The position numbers and the translations under genes are program-made. From the NCBI GenBank assembly GCA_010094045.1, contig ML986600.1, forward strand, positions 153,192 through 217,191: 64,000 nt of DNA, in the 5' to 3' direction. Positions 44,065 to 55,163 of this stretch are shown one piece after another; positions within the stretch are counted from its first letter, which is position 1, and every line of letters starts with the position of its first letter. Origin of the DNA: Lojkania enalia (lineage: Eukaryota > Ascomycota > Dothideomycetes > Pleosporales). The notes under the pieces are model-generated. The model was not told the origin of the DNA. It did not search any database and was given only the letters and a program-made list of their open reading frames with translations.

Positions 44065-45710
44065 ATGTCCTCAAATCCCAGCAGCAGACATCCGCCGCCC
44101 GAGAATGGAGGAGCTGCCATCGATAGCTCTTCTACCCCAATAGTCAACGACACTGTACTCCATACCCAATATTCTGGACCCGAATATCATGAGCTGCTTA
44201 AATACCAGCATTTCCTTATGCCATCATATCACAGTGCCGATGATGCCCCCTCCGATCGCAAAGCAAAGAGCGAGGAGTTGAGAATAGCGCCACTAGTCTG
44301 GTGGGATGTGAAAAGGCACCTTTCACAATGTGGATCTAGCCTGCAACAATATGCTGTGCTTGGCCATATTCCCTCACCGAATTGTGAGGTTCAGGAGCCA
44401 GTATTCCTCAATACTAATGCCCCCTGGTCTGCATTTCTCTGCGGCTCTCAAGGATCTGGCAAGTCACATGCGCTCTCTTGCATGCTTGAAAATTGCCTTC
44501 TCACGGATCGGGCCTTAGTGAGTCAAATTGGAGAGAACCCAAACCCCCTTGCCGGGCTGGTATTTCACTATGATAGCTGTCAAGGTAGTGGCGTCTGCGA
44601 AGCGGCGTATCTTTGCTCAAACATACCCACAACTATCTTGGTGAGCCCAAGCAATTATAGAAGACTCAAATTGCAATATGAGCAGATGGCTAAAGCACGA
44701 GACGGTAGTGCTAACATCAAGGTTAAGCCACTGTGTCTTCTCTCAGAGCATCTAGATACGGAGCGCATAAAAACACTAATGGCGGTAAGCAAAGATGGAG
44801 AGCCACCGTTATACATGCATGTAAGAGCACAACACCATTATCAATCTCAACTAGTTGCTGATGCTCCAAGTACCTTATCAAAATTTTTAGAGATATGGCT
44901 ATGGAGACAAAAGGGCTAGGCCCATTCGACTACCGGAAGTTCAAGCAAAACCTAATATCTAAAGATTTCCTAGAAAAACAAAGTGGACCACTGAAAATGC
45001 GCATCGAGCTCCTCGAGTCATTTCTGGATCCCTCTATCACGTTGCAGGGGCATTCGAATACCAATAGAAGCACTGGTACAGATTATCTGAAAGGGTCGCA
45101 AGGCACAATGACCATTATCGATTTAACTGACCCCGTTGTCGACGCCGACTCGGCATGCGCTCTCTTCAACATATGCCTCTCCGTCTTTATTTCACAGACA
45201 GAATGTAGCAAGATTGTAGCCTTAGATGAGGCGCACAATTACATGATAGAAACTAGTACTTCGGCTAAAGATTTCACGGACAAGTTACTCAAGACTGTAC
45301 GTGAGCAGCGTCATCAAGCGACACGCGTTGTCATTGCAACCCAAGAACCAACCATCAACACAGCGCTAATCGACTTGTGCAATATCACTATGGTTCATCG
45401 ATGCCAAAGCCCGGCATGGTTCTCCGTGTTGAAGAAGCATGTAGGGAGCTTGTTCTTGAATGGCAAGTCTCTGTCCTCCGAAGAGACAAAAGACGATGAC
45501 GAACAGAATGGCACTGCAAACGCAGACAAAAACTTATTCCAGGAAATTATGAATCTGAAGCTTGGGGAGAGCCTGCTCTTTTGCGCTACTGCTGCAATTG
45601 CCGTGAAGGAGGAAGAGGTAGTAAAGATGGCGGACCGCGTTGTCAAGTTTAAGACAAGGAAGAGGATCACTGCAGATGGAGGGACGACAAAGCTTGCGAG
45701 CGGCATGTAG
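44065..45710 (+). CDS. HerA/FtsK-like P-loop ATPase
   Basis: Intact 531-aa ATPase. Exons 44065-44820 and 44871-45710 join in phase 0 across a 50-nt intron (GTAAGA...CCAAG), producing LYMH/YLIKIFRDMAME. Walker A is GSQGSGKS at residues about 127-134. Walker B with catalytic acidic pair is KIVALDEAH at about 366-374. REQRHQATRVVIATQEP at about 396-412 is the DExH-to-sensor segment of HerA/VirB4-type pumps, and TMVHRC (Arg about 429) is a candidate arginine finger. A second strand, TMTIIDLTDP (about 331-340), precedes Walker B as in HerA. No membrane segment or zinc finger seen. The prokaryotic relatives pump DNA or protein; the role in fungi is unknown to me. It is the only intact gene in a decayed neighbourhood. 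Confidence 0.8.
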
Positions 45711-46811
45711 CAGTGAGTGGTCACGCATGATAGGATAAGTGATTTGTCGTGTTTGTGGAAGGTATGATATTTGTTGGGCGTCACGCAATCACGGCCTGGG
45801 TGACTTTTCTTTATGAATTAATTGCTCAACTCTATTGCTGTGGCGAATGCGCCAATATCCACTGTTTTTATCATCCGTAACATGTGTGTTAGTCCGTAAT
45901 TCATTAACCTCGCATGGACAAAAGTCAATATTGTTTCGCAGTTTGATGGATTTTCCTACCATTTACTTTCACCAGTGGGTCAAGAGCTTCTTTACTTCTT
46001 CGCTACCATTGGCGCGTTAGATGGTCCACGTCTATCCTCTAGTGCTTCGCGGCCAAGAAAGCCGGTTTCCCAAATCAATTGGGAGGTCTTCAGCCCGCAC
46101 GACAAATTTACCGATTTCGCTTCCGAGTAGATACTCCCCGCCACATCTACTAGAATGAGTCCCGATTCTCATGCCGGACTTTGCATGACATAATAATGCT
46201 CCTTCACGCGGAATGCCTACCGCTGTAGCTTCTATGTCCTTTGAGAGGATGTTTTCGATTTTACTCCGCAGTAGGAATCTCTAAACGTTAAGAAGTCTGT
46301 TTCTCAGTCCTCTATTGCGTTGTGCTGTGAGACAAACCGTATTTCATGGAAGGAAATTACAAAGAATTACAGTATAAGAGAGAATATGAGCCTTTGATGG
46401 CCTCAAAAAGACCAAGAAACTTAGTCTTAAGCTCTAAAATAGAGAGTCTTATAAATTGTGTTCTTGGTTCCATTTGTCTTTTGCACAGGTAAGTCTACGT
46501 GTTAAAGGCTGTACGAGCTCAATCTTACGCTTTCTTGCCTTTATTGGCATAGCACGGACCATAAACATGCTATCTACGGACATGCGAGCCCGATATAGTA
46601 TTGATCAGTAGTACGAAAATATTTTTACCGTAAATCAACGAAGAACAAGTCGCTAGGTTACCAATTGCATTTTGCTTATTTCGATTTGAGATTTGGCGAT
46701 GTCAACCCGGTCCCAGAAACGGCCACAAGGCCGAAGCACGAGAAATGTCTGTTGCGAGCACGTTAGCCCTTTACCGACGTATAGGCCGGTTTTAATAATT
46801 AAAATCAGTGT
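45711..46811. other. Intergenic region
   Basis: 1.1 kb downstream of the ATPase. Minus-strand reading at 45790-45960 gives a protein-like stretch (ELRTNTHVTDDKNSGYW) interrupted by stops, possibly decayed coding sequence. No gene supported. Confidence 0.35.
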
Positions 46812-48140
46812 CTACTCAGGTGCTTTAGGGTTTTCAAACTCGGAGCCCATGTTGCGCTGCGAGAGAGTTTCGTCGAAGTCCAGATTCAGTCCAAGCGCCT
46901 CTCCATTAGACAAAATATTCAATTGTGGTGAAATGTCTCTTTGCTTTGAGGAACATATTTTGCGAATATAGACAATAGGCGCTTCAATCATGAGGAATTG
47001 ACTCCGCTCGTCAGTAACATGGCGCTCGCTTTAAAACCATGCTTGATCAAAATCCATCTAGTCGCCGATTCTAGTAGCCACCATTAACCCACGCTATTAC
47101 TCCGGCCTTCGGAGGTTGGAAGATTCCCTTGGGGTCCTTTAAGGTGTCGGTTTCATTTAGATTTCCAGGAAATTAGTACTCTCCAAGGTGACTTGGTAAT
47201 GAGACCCACAATCAGCTCTGCATCTCAGCTCGTTTCATGGAGATCGAATAACACGCAGATGTTCTCCATCCCAAACCAACCAAAAATACTTTTGCTTAAG
47301 AACAGCTTCCTGGGCTAGTTTTTCTTCCTCGTTCATTGAATTCATCTTTGCTCAAATGTTGATTCAATGGTAATGAGCGGAATTCCTAATAACTATAATA
47401 GAAACTTCGGTTCAATGTCCTCTTGGAATCGTTCAATGCATCCGAGTCATACGCCAACGAATGCTAGAGGTACATGCCGATACGATGCGCCAAGCAAGAT
47501 AAAGTTTCACTAGCTTCAAGCAACATGAATATTGATGACCAATGCGCTGATCTGCCGAAGCGTACCAAGTATGGCGACACTTGAGGAAGGGTCCCGTAAC
47601 AAGCCATCTTTTTGCGTGCAAAAATAACTTCTTCGTCAGTGAAGAATAAATAACGACTCGAGAGCAAAACCTCTTGCTATGTTTACTGGCGCGTCGCTCG
47701 TCTACCGAAGATCAGCGCCAGTCCTAGGTTAGAGCTTGTAGCAACAAGCGTACGGCTTCCCATGGTAGCTCCTAATGGCTGTTTCCTTAGGCTAGAGCCG
47801 TGCCTGCCTTTAGCAATCCATACAAATCATCTTTGCTAGTAGCTACCAGAGTGATTTCAGCGCCCTCATAGATTAATTACATCTCCAAGAGCTGCTGGAT
47901 CTTCATGGAGTAATCTTGCTCCACACAGGATCTACCAACTCACATATATTAGTATCCAGGAATCAAGGTAACTACAACTGCATATTGGACCACACTGTGA
48001 ACAATTAGAAGTGAGAAAAGATGAAATTCGCTGTTAGAACCGCGTTGTTTTCTTTTAAATTCCCCATACATAACTTAAAGCAACGCATGTCTCGGGGGCC
48101 GGTTTGATAAGGAGTTCTCTGACTGGGTAATCGACAACTG
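46812..48140 (-). pseudogene. HET-domain gene relic 3
   Basis: The minus strand carries a whole HET-type protein in fragments, in the right order. VDYPVRELLIKPAPETCVAL and YVWG near 48060-48135 are the HET start. A decayed WVD-type block and CVEQD-like segment lie near 47920. LIYEGAEITLVATSKDDLYG follows near 47830-47880. LLSSRYLFFTDEEVIFARK near 47610-47670 follows a decayed RAW-FQE block. Then KLAQEAVLKQKYFWLVWDG near 47265-47330 and a C-terminal end NMGSEFENPKAPE with TAG at 46812. Many in-frame stops (mostly TAA and TAG) and several frame changes prevent expression. The gene was of the long single-domain HET type. Confidence 0.75.
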
Positions 48141-50528
48141 TGAGTGACAACATGAATGGCATAGCGAACTCCCCAGACGTAGCTCGGTAATAACTAGCAT
48201 GTTACTCTCGATACTCTCGTATCCATTATTTGATGAGCCTGAAGAGTGCGTTGCCCTGGTGTATCGTTTGAGCCATATGAAGCGTTTTGACATGAGCAGG
48301 ATCAAGGCCGGGTATAGAAAAGATCATTCCTTTGGGGGCTTTAATATCACTGCCATTGTTGCTAGACTCATGTTTCCAAATTACCTTGAGTTGAAGTAAC
48401 TTCGGGTGCTGCTCAATATGACGGCTCTCGTCCACTTGTGCGACCCGTTTTCATCTAAATCAAGATTCAATCCGTATATCATGTCTACCGACAAGACCCT
48501 GCCACGCCAGCCATAATCAGAATCAGAAATGATGGTGAGTAAGAGTTCGCAGAACGAGCATTGCCGGAAACCCTACCATCGACATAATTCACCTACTCGC
48601 CCCTCATCGAGAGAAACGATACCCGCCTCTAAGTTGCAGAAGTCGTCAGAATTGGTTGACAAGAATATGTATTCATGACAGAAGCACTGCTTCCATAGAG
48701 ACGAGTACTTGGAATAGGAGACGATAGCAATTGCCGATTAACAGGAGGCTGACACATGAGGGTTTGTAGCTTCGATATCTACGATCCTATTTTGCGGTTG
48801 TTTGGTTCTTGATAAGTTGAACAATACCCGTCTAACCTTTTTCCTTCACAGTGTTTGTTTGTCTGTGGTTTAGAAGCGGTGCTTTCAGGGCTACTGAAAG
48901 GATCATGAGGTCGACGGGAGTAGGCAACAGCCGACAAGACATCGTATTCGGTAAGAGAATTGAAGCTGCGCCAGATACTTGCTATCGTTTTCACGCGACA
49001 TGTCGGAACGGCCGCACTACCGAAATTGACAGTGTCGCTTAGATGCTGATGTTGAATACCTGCACAGTCAAGCAATCCGGTTACGGCTGCGACGGATCTT
49101 CTAATATCGGCTCTGCAAAACGGAATGTACACGGCCTGCTTCGTTGCACATCGTCGGATAGAGACGTCGTGTTCGAATAGACGCGTCTTCACTGGACAAT
49201 TTGCCTCTGCTGAAGAGACTAATGACTCGTGTGTCCTCCAAGGTCGTCTTCAAGTTGCGTGAGTCGCAGACGATGCCGCTTGCTCGGTAACACCTGCCAC
49301 GAGCACTAGTCGGATACTTACATAGCGCGCCAGAGACTATCCCAACCTCACTCTTCGCACGGCATATAGGTTCATCAATATACGCAGAGGCAAAAATAAG
49401 TAAGCTGACAGCGCGCGACAGGGTCCATGACTCCCTTAAGGTGCCAGCACTCCTCTCGAGCGCGGAGCATCTGGCGGGTCCGGCGGAACTCTTCGGCCTA
49501 AAGTTTTGAAAAATCCTTCTCGCCAGACCTAGACCCTCTGCATTAACAAAGCGGCAGTTTAGACAACAATCGACATCAAGCTGGACGGCTGACGAGCCCC
49601 CTTCGTTGTCTGATTGGAAGGCGTAGACGGCCTTGTGCCTGTCGGTGTGGCTCCTAGAATCATTCTCTCTCCCACATTCTATTCCATTCCTCCCTTTGAC
49701 GGACTGGTCGAATTGCCACTCCCGCATGTGGTGCAACGACACCATCTTCCACACGCGCTTTACCGGCAGCCCGGGCCATTAATTTTATTGCGGCGTCGCA
49801 GCACACCTATGGATAAAGATGAGATAACGCTCTCCGTACTCCCGATACGCCCCACGGCATCGTCGTCTAGTAAGGCTTCGTGAGGTACGCGGAGTATGTA
49901 CGATGACAGCCTCACAATGGCCCCATCGGATGCTTTCGATTGCGAATGTGGGAGAGAAAAGCGGATACGCACCCACTGATGGCGGAGGCTGGACCCCGGC
50001 GACACCTGTGTCTTGTCCCGCTACGCCAAGCGGTGGCGCTCCAGAAACAAGAGACACCCACAGCTCGTCCGCAGCATATCCCCGTCGGCCAAGCGTTCGA
50101 CCCCGCATCCATCCAACCAAAATGAGGACCGTTTGGCCGGCTGTTACAGTTCAACACGTTGTGTGTGGGCTCGCTAAACGCATTGACGCGGTCATATTTC
50201 CCTGTTCAATAAACACCAACTTGATAGGATTAACCATGGTTTTTAGTAGACATAAAAGCTCTGATACCCCGGCCCAAACCCGTCTGCTGCTCTGGGCGAT
50301 ATAACTGCCGAATTTTTCAGATCTCCACCCGACTCCGCTCCTGAGCCGTGTTGCTCGTCACAGAGGTAGCTCGTAACGGAGTACCTTTTGTCCTTATATG
50401 TGGAGTCTTCCGCCCCGGATTTCCATCCCCCAGGTCCACGGAGGCACGAGCTTGGCCCGCCTAGCCTAAGGAACTTTTGTACCACACCGTCTTGATTACA
50501 GCATTTGTTCGACTTTCCTTCCGCAAAG
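48141..50528. other. Intergenic region, partly GC-richer, upstream of the permease
   Basis: 2.4 kb. From about 48.8 to 50.3 kb base composition shifts to higher GC than the AT-rich flanks. Frames on both strands stay open for up to 217 codons there (minus 49754-49101), but none starts at a convincing ATG with a recognisable domain. The last 300 bp must hold the permease promoter. A minus-strand frame at 48435-48226 may belong to the upstream part of the HET relic. Confidence 0.4.
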
Positions 50529-52339
50529 ATGGATTTTCCCGTAACGCAAATACCGGAGAAGGCCGAGCTGGAGAAGGCCGAGCTTGCTCAGTGTAAGTAG
50601 AACCTATTGCTCTTCAGGCCGAGGGCTAAAAGAGCATTGGCAGACGAGGAAAAGCCTGCTAGTGAGCAGTCTGAAGAATTTACCTGGACCGAAGAAGAGG
50701 AGACTGTCGTGCGTCGGAAATTGGACAAGTACATCGTCCCCCTCACGACCTTTCTCTACTTGCTATGCTTCTTGGATCGGTGAGTCTGCCCCCTCTTGCA
50801 TGACTTCAACCTGCTAAAACCATGGAAAGTGCAAATGTTGGAAATGCCCGTATCCAGGGCATGGCCAAGGATCTTGACCTTGTAGGAGTCAGATTCAACT
50901 GGGTAACATCCATCTTTTACATTATTTATATGTTTGTGGAAGTTCCCAGCAACATTTTACTCAAAATTCTTGGCCCACGCTTCTACTTGCCCCTCCTTGT
51001 TGTCGGCTTCGGATTTGTTTCCATGTGCTCCGCTTTTGTACACAATTTTGAAGGGCTTCTGGCCGCTCGAGCCTTCCTCGGGGTCTTTGAGGGAGGAGTG
51101 ATGCCGTAAGTCTTTCCGACACACTACTGGACTAGCTATTGATATAGACATGATAGGGGAATCGCATTCTTCATCACTTGCTTCTATAAGCGCCAAGAGC
51201 TATACCTTCGTGTAGGCATCTATGTCTCGGCTGCGTCTCTGGCAGGCGCCTTTGGTGGACTCCTTGCAACAGTGTAAGTGGCAGCTTCTATATCGATGTC
51301 GCTTACCCAAGCTGATAATGAGCAGACTTGCGCGCATTCCTGAGTGGGGCGCCTCAAGCATGCGTATTCATACTTGGCGCAACATTTTCTTCTTCGAAGG
51401 CCTCATTACCATCATCGCCGGTCTGCTTGCCCCGATATTGATGCCCACTAAACCCGAGGAGACGTGGTTCTTGACCCCTCGAGAACGGCGGATTGCCGCG
51501 GCAAGGCTCGTGTCGAAGAGTGGGGCTGATGAGAACGAGAAAGTCGAGCTTCATCACTTGAAACGATCGATGATGAATATAAATAACTACATCTGTGCGA
51601 TGGGTTTCTTCTTCATCAACATCACTGTTCAAGGCATATCCCTTTTCATGGTAAGACTTATTGATAGCTTGTGGTCTTTAACTCGCTAATCGCAATCAAG
51701 CCGACTATTCTTAACGATCTTGGCTGGACTGCCACTAAGGCTCAACTCTATTCGGTCCCGCCGTACGTCTGCGCTTGTGTAATTGCCATCTTCATTGCAT
51801 TTGTTTCTGATAAGACGAATCGTCGCGGAATATATCTCTCGGGATTTATGCTTCTTTCTATTACCGGATTCTCTATACTCCGATGGGCCACTGACCCGAA
51901 TATTCGATACATGGGTGTCTTTTTCATCACACTAGGCGCATTCCCGGGAGGACCAGGCTTTTTGTCCTGGGGTATGAACAATGCTGCTGGCCCTGCCGTC
52001 CGCGCAGTGTCGAGCGCATACATTGTCACTCTCGGTACCGCTGGAGGTATTGTTGCGACCTGGTAGGCTAGCCTGATATTTCTTATTGCTACCTACAGTA
52101 GCTAACAATATTCTAGGACATATATATCGAAGGATGCTCCCAAGTATCATACCGGCCACACCATCAATTTGAGTGGCCAAATAGTGGTTCTATTATTAGC
52201 CTTGGTTGGCATTGCATACTGCGTGTGGGAAAATAAACAGAGGGATAAGGGCAAGAGGGATCATCGTCTCAACGGTCTGAGCGAGGCCCAAATCAAGGAC
52301 CTCGGGTATAGGCATCCGTCTTTCCGTTATATTACCTAA
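50529..52339 (+). CDS. Dal5-type MFS transporter (anion:cation symporter family)
   Basis: Plasma-membrane permease of the allantoate/nicotinate/vitamin group. Seven exons: 50529-50592, 50644-50779, 50830-51105, 51157-51273, 51326-51650, 51701-52062 and 52117-52339. They give 500 aa with all phases consistent and introns of 50-54 nt. Family marks are KLDKYIVPLTTFLYLLCFLD, the DRANVGNARIQGMAKDL motif after helix 1, FYIIYMFVEVPSNILLK, ARAFLGVFEGGVMPG, TWRNIFFFEGLITI, FLTPRERRIAAARL and WTATKAQLYSVPPY. Twelve hydrophobic segments are expected and their spacing fits. The C-terminus (LGYRHPSFRYIT) ends like other Dal5 homologues. Substrate cannot be told from sequence. The first intron has good GTAAGT and GGCAG ends. 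Confidence 0.93.
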
Positions 52340-53520
52340 GCTTGTAGTCAGATTTGCATTAGAACTCAGGTCTTAGACCGACATTGCTACTGGATAATCT
52401 TCAACACATGCATTTTTCTATTCATCCGGCTTTTCACGGTCGGGATAAAAACTTCACGATATTCGCATGAACATTAAAATTTGACGTTTCTTTGGCTCTC
52501 CGTTCACCATGATTGATTTCAACCCAATTCGCGTCCGGCCCATGGATTTTGTGGTGCGAAATGTTGTAAATGGTGGAAGATTCCACCCGCATCCGAACCT
52601 GCAGATCGGCAATATTTCTCAACATTCTCTCCACCTTTACGGCTTCATAGATTGCCAACGCGCGCTAGGTAGGTACCTTAATATCGAAAATCTTCATTGA
52701 GTTTCATTAGAGCTTGGCTTTGCAAGTTTTGATGATCGGATAATACGAATGGGTTAATGAACTACTGGATCTAGAAATGATCGACAACAACCAAACCTCT
52801 CGTGAGCCGAGTTGTTGAGCGAGGGTTGGCTCGGCATGTAGAAGCAACATCCGAATATTGCATAGAGGTTTTGTCACTAGAATATTTCTCGCGGCTCACA
52901 CAATGAGTTCCTTCAGAGATGTGTACATGAATATCAAAGGTGGTCATCATAGATTATCCAACACCCCTTGAGCATGTTTCGTATCCCGTTATAATTACTC
53001 CATTCTTTTCGTTTATATGTCCCACATTCCAAAATTCTTTTTTTTTTCCTGACTAAACTCTTCCTCTCCTTCCGATGTCGATCTTACATTTGTTTTATGG
53101 GGCAGTTCAGCTCCCGCCTCTACTAGATCTAGTTTGCTCGACTCCACAGACACCCCGCAGTTTGTATAGCACTTTCACATTAAGGCTTCATCAAGTTCCC
53201 AATGGCATGCTGTAAAAATTCCATGCTCTACAGATTCCTATTCTGCCTTTTTCCGTAGTACTACCTTGATCGCCGTTGCCACCGTGGACAATCTAGAATC
53301 GAATGACTATAGAAGGGAACGGGAACAAGGACCTCAATATACGATATATCTACCTTGACACACACAAACAAGGTTATATGGATAGACTTCCGACCTTAGG
53401 TAATTCTTGTTTCAGAAGTCCATTTAAATAGATCCTAGCTTGAGCACATTCGCCCTCGAACAAGGCCAAGGAAACCTTCTCCTGCTAGTGAGATCCAGTA
53501 CATACAGAAAGACACCCGTC
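52340..53520. other. Intergenic region
   Basis: 1.2 kb. CT-rich tracts near 53030-53080 (CTTTTTTTTTTCC, CTCTTCCTCTCC) lie about 450 bp before the next ORF and resemble fungal promoter pyrimidine stretches. No gene supported. Confidence 0.4.
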
Positions 53521-54687
53521 ATGCTTCTCGAGGCAGCTTTTCTCGTAAAAAGCTTGCTGGGTGTAGCAGATGCTATTAGCACCAGCCATGCACTACCTTC
53601 TAGCATACCAAGGCCTTCCATGGGACTATCTTTTTCTGGTAGCCTACCATCGACCAGTCCATTGTTAAGCTTAAGTGTTCCTCCGCTCGCCTCATCCTCG
53701 GCATCAATTGGATTTTCTCTGCCTACTCCATTATCCTCAAGCATCTCGACACTGATACCGATTCCAACGAGTGTAGTGCCAGTATCCTCATTTCCAAACC
53801 CTCCGATTATCTCAGTGTCAAGCCTCAACATTTCAATTTTTGACCCCTCTTCCGCCTTTCCCACGCTGAGCATTCCTTCAAGCTCAGGGCCTTCATTCGG
53901 TTTCTCGACTTTGACCTTACCTCCCGTAACGGCTCCCTTTCCGACCAACATCTCGTTTACCCCCATTCCCCTTCCATCTACAATATCCGGTATACCTATT
54001 CCTACAGAATCCCTTCCAGGAGTCAATTCCACCGCCCCACCTTCTTTCTCTATCCCCTCGCCGACGACGTTTACTCTCCCATGGAGGAGCACACCGCTTC
54101 CGTTTAACTCCACTGGAGGGCCAACAGTCCCAATAGCTTCCTCCAAACCGTCCGCATCCCTACCTGGGTTGCCCACATTGCCACCCAAACCGCCAATTCC
54201 CACATGGAAACCTACTCCGCCGTTTCCGTCCTTCAATTCCACACGCCTACCGCCTACCATAAAACCAACACCTTCGATGCCTCCAACTCCCTGGCTTCCT
54301 TCTTCTAAGCCCACCCCCCCTATTCCGCCTACGTCGTTCCCTAAACCGCCCAGTCCATCTTCAGGGCCCCCACTCCCGCCGCGGCCATCCTCAAAGCCCC
54401 TTCCTCCTGGGCCCCCCTCAATGCCAACCCCACCCTTACTTCCAAGCACCCTGAAAACCATTCCATCCCGTACCACAAAGTTGCCACCACCACCCACCCC
54501 CACCAAAGATCCCTGGGAAGAATGCGACCCCGATGAAGATAACTGTGAATGCGACGACGATGACAACGATGGGGACTGGGATTGGGAGTCCTGGAAGCCG
54601 TGGGTATGGTGGAGACACGGGGGCAAGAGTCCGCTTCACCATAAGCTGGATGCTGAGCGTCATGAGCATTGTAGAAGCAGGCTTTGA
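53521..54687 (+). CDS. Pro/Ser/Thr-rich protein, possibly secreted or wall-associated
   Basis: 388 aa from the first in-frame ATG. The N-terminus is moderately hydrophobic (MLLEAAFLVKSLLGVADAIS), a weak signal-peptide candidate. The bulk is low-complexity Pro/Ser/Thr with recurring units such as SSKPTPPIPP and PPLPPRPSSKPLPPG. The C-terminus is a Cys/Asp/Trp-rich cap (WEECDPDEDNCECDDDDNDG) followed by a His/Arg tail. It could be an O-glycosylated surface protein. The complementary strand is open for 400 codons over the same DNA (54626-53424, Gly/Val-rich) because Pro codons read as Gly in antisense. The plus strand is preferred since the minus frame has no early ATG. Confidence 0.45.
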   Translation: MLLEAAFLVKSLLGVADAISTSHALPSSIPRPSMGLSFSGSLPSTSPLLSLSVPPLASSSASIGFSLPTPLSSSISTLIPIPTSVVPVSSFPNPPIISVSSLNISIFDPSSAFPTLSIPSSSGPSFGFSTLTLPPVTAPFPTNISFTPIPLPSTISGIPIPTESLPGVNSTAPPSFSIPSPTTFTLPWRSTPLPFNSTGGPTVPIASSKPSASLPGLPTLPPKPPIPTWKPTPPFPSFNSTRLPPTIKPTPSMPPTPWLPSSKPTPPIPPTSFPKPPSPSSGPPLPPRPSSKPLPPGPPSMPTPPLLPSTLKTIPSRTTKLPPPPTPTKDPWEECDPDEDNCECDDDDNDGDWDWESWKPWVWWRHGGKSPLHHKLDAERHEHCRSRL

Positions 54688-55163
54688 ATAGCTAAGGTCA
54701 CTAGGAGGGTTGCCGCAGGACGGCCAGTTGAGGAACGGCCAGTTAGCGGAAGGCGTGTTATGGAGAGTCAGGTTGGTTGTAGGGGTTTGATGAGAGTGTT
54801 TCAAGTTTGTGGGTTACGGGGATATTCTTTTAGTAATATGTTGGGTTCAAAAATTGGGGGTTTTAAAAAACAAAAGAAATCCCTGCCGGTCATTCCATAA
54901 AGTCACCTGTCCATTCGCCTTTTTAGGATGAAGCGAATGGCGAGAAAGTCTCTTCATATTTTTCATTGCCAGAACTTGTGGCATTTTTCATGTTTGCAGA
55001 AGAATGGTTACTTGATTCTGGTATTTAGCAAACAATGTCACAAGCGTAGACCGCCAAAAGAAGCTTACATTCATTTTCTATCAAACACACCAAATAGAAT
55101 GGCCAACACGCGCGCAAATCCATAAGTCATCCTCTATAAAGTATAACCCCGTTTTCCTTACGC
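54688..55163. other. Intergenic region between converging genes
   Basis: 476 bp of shared 3' flank. The small ORF at 54928-55125 has no supporting feature. Confidence 0.4.

Noticed and set aside
49101..49754. 217-codon minus-strand frame
   Set aside because: Starts at a non-ATG codon, no recognisable domain, overlaps open frames on the other strand in a GC-rich island.
50591..50615. A 25-nt intron in the permease gene (ending TTCAG)
   Set aside because: Too short for a fungal intron and gives the wrong phase; the 51-nt alternative ending GGCAG at 50643 restores the frame.
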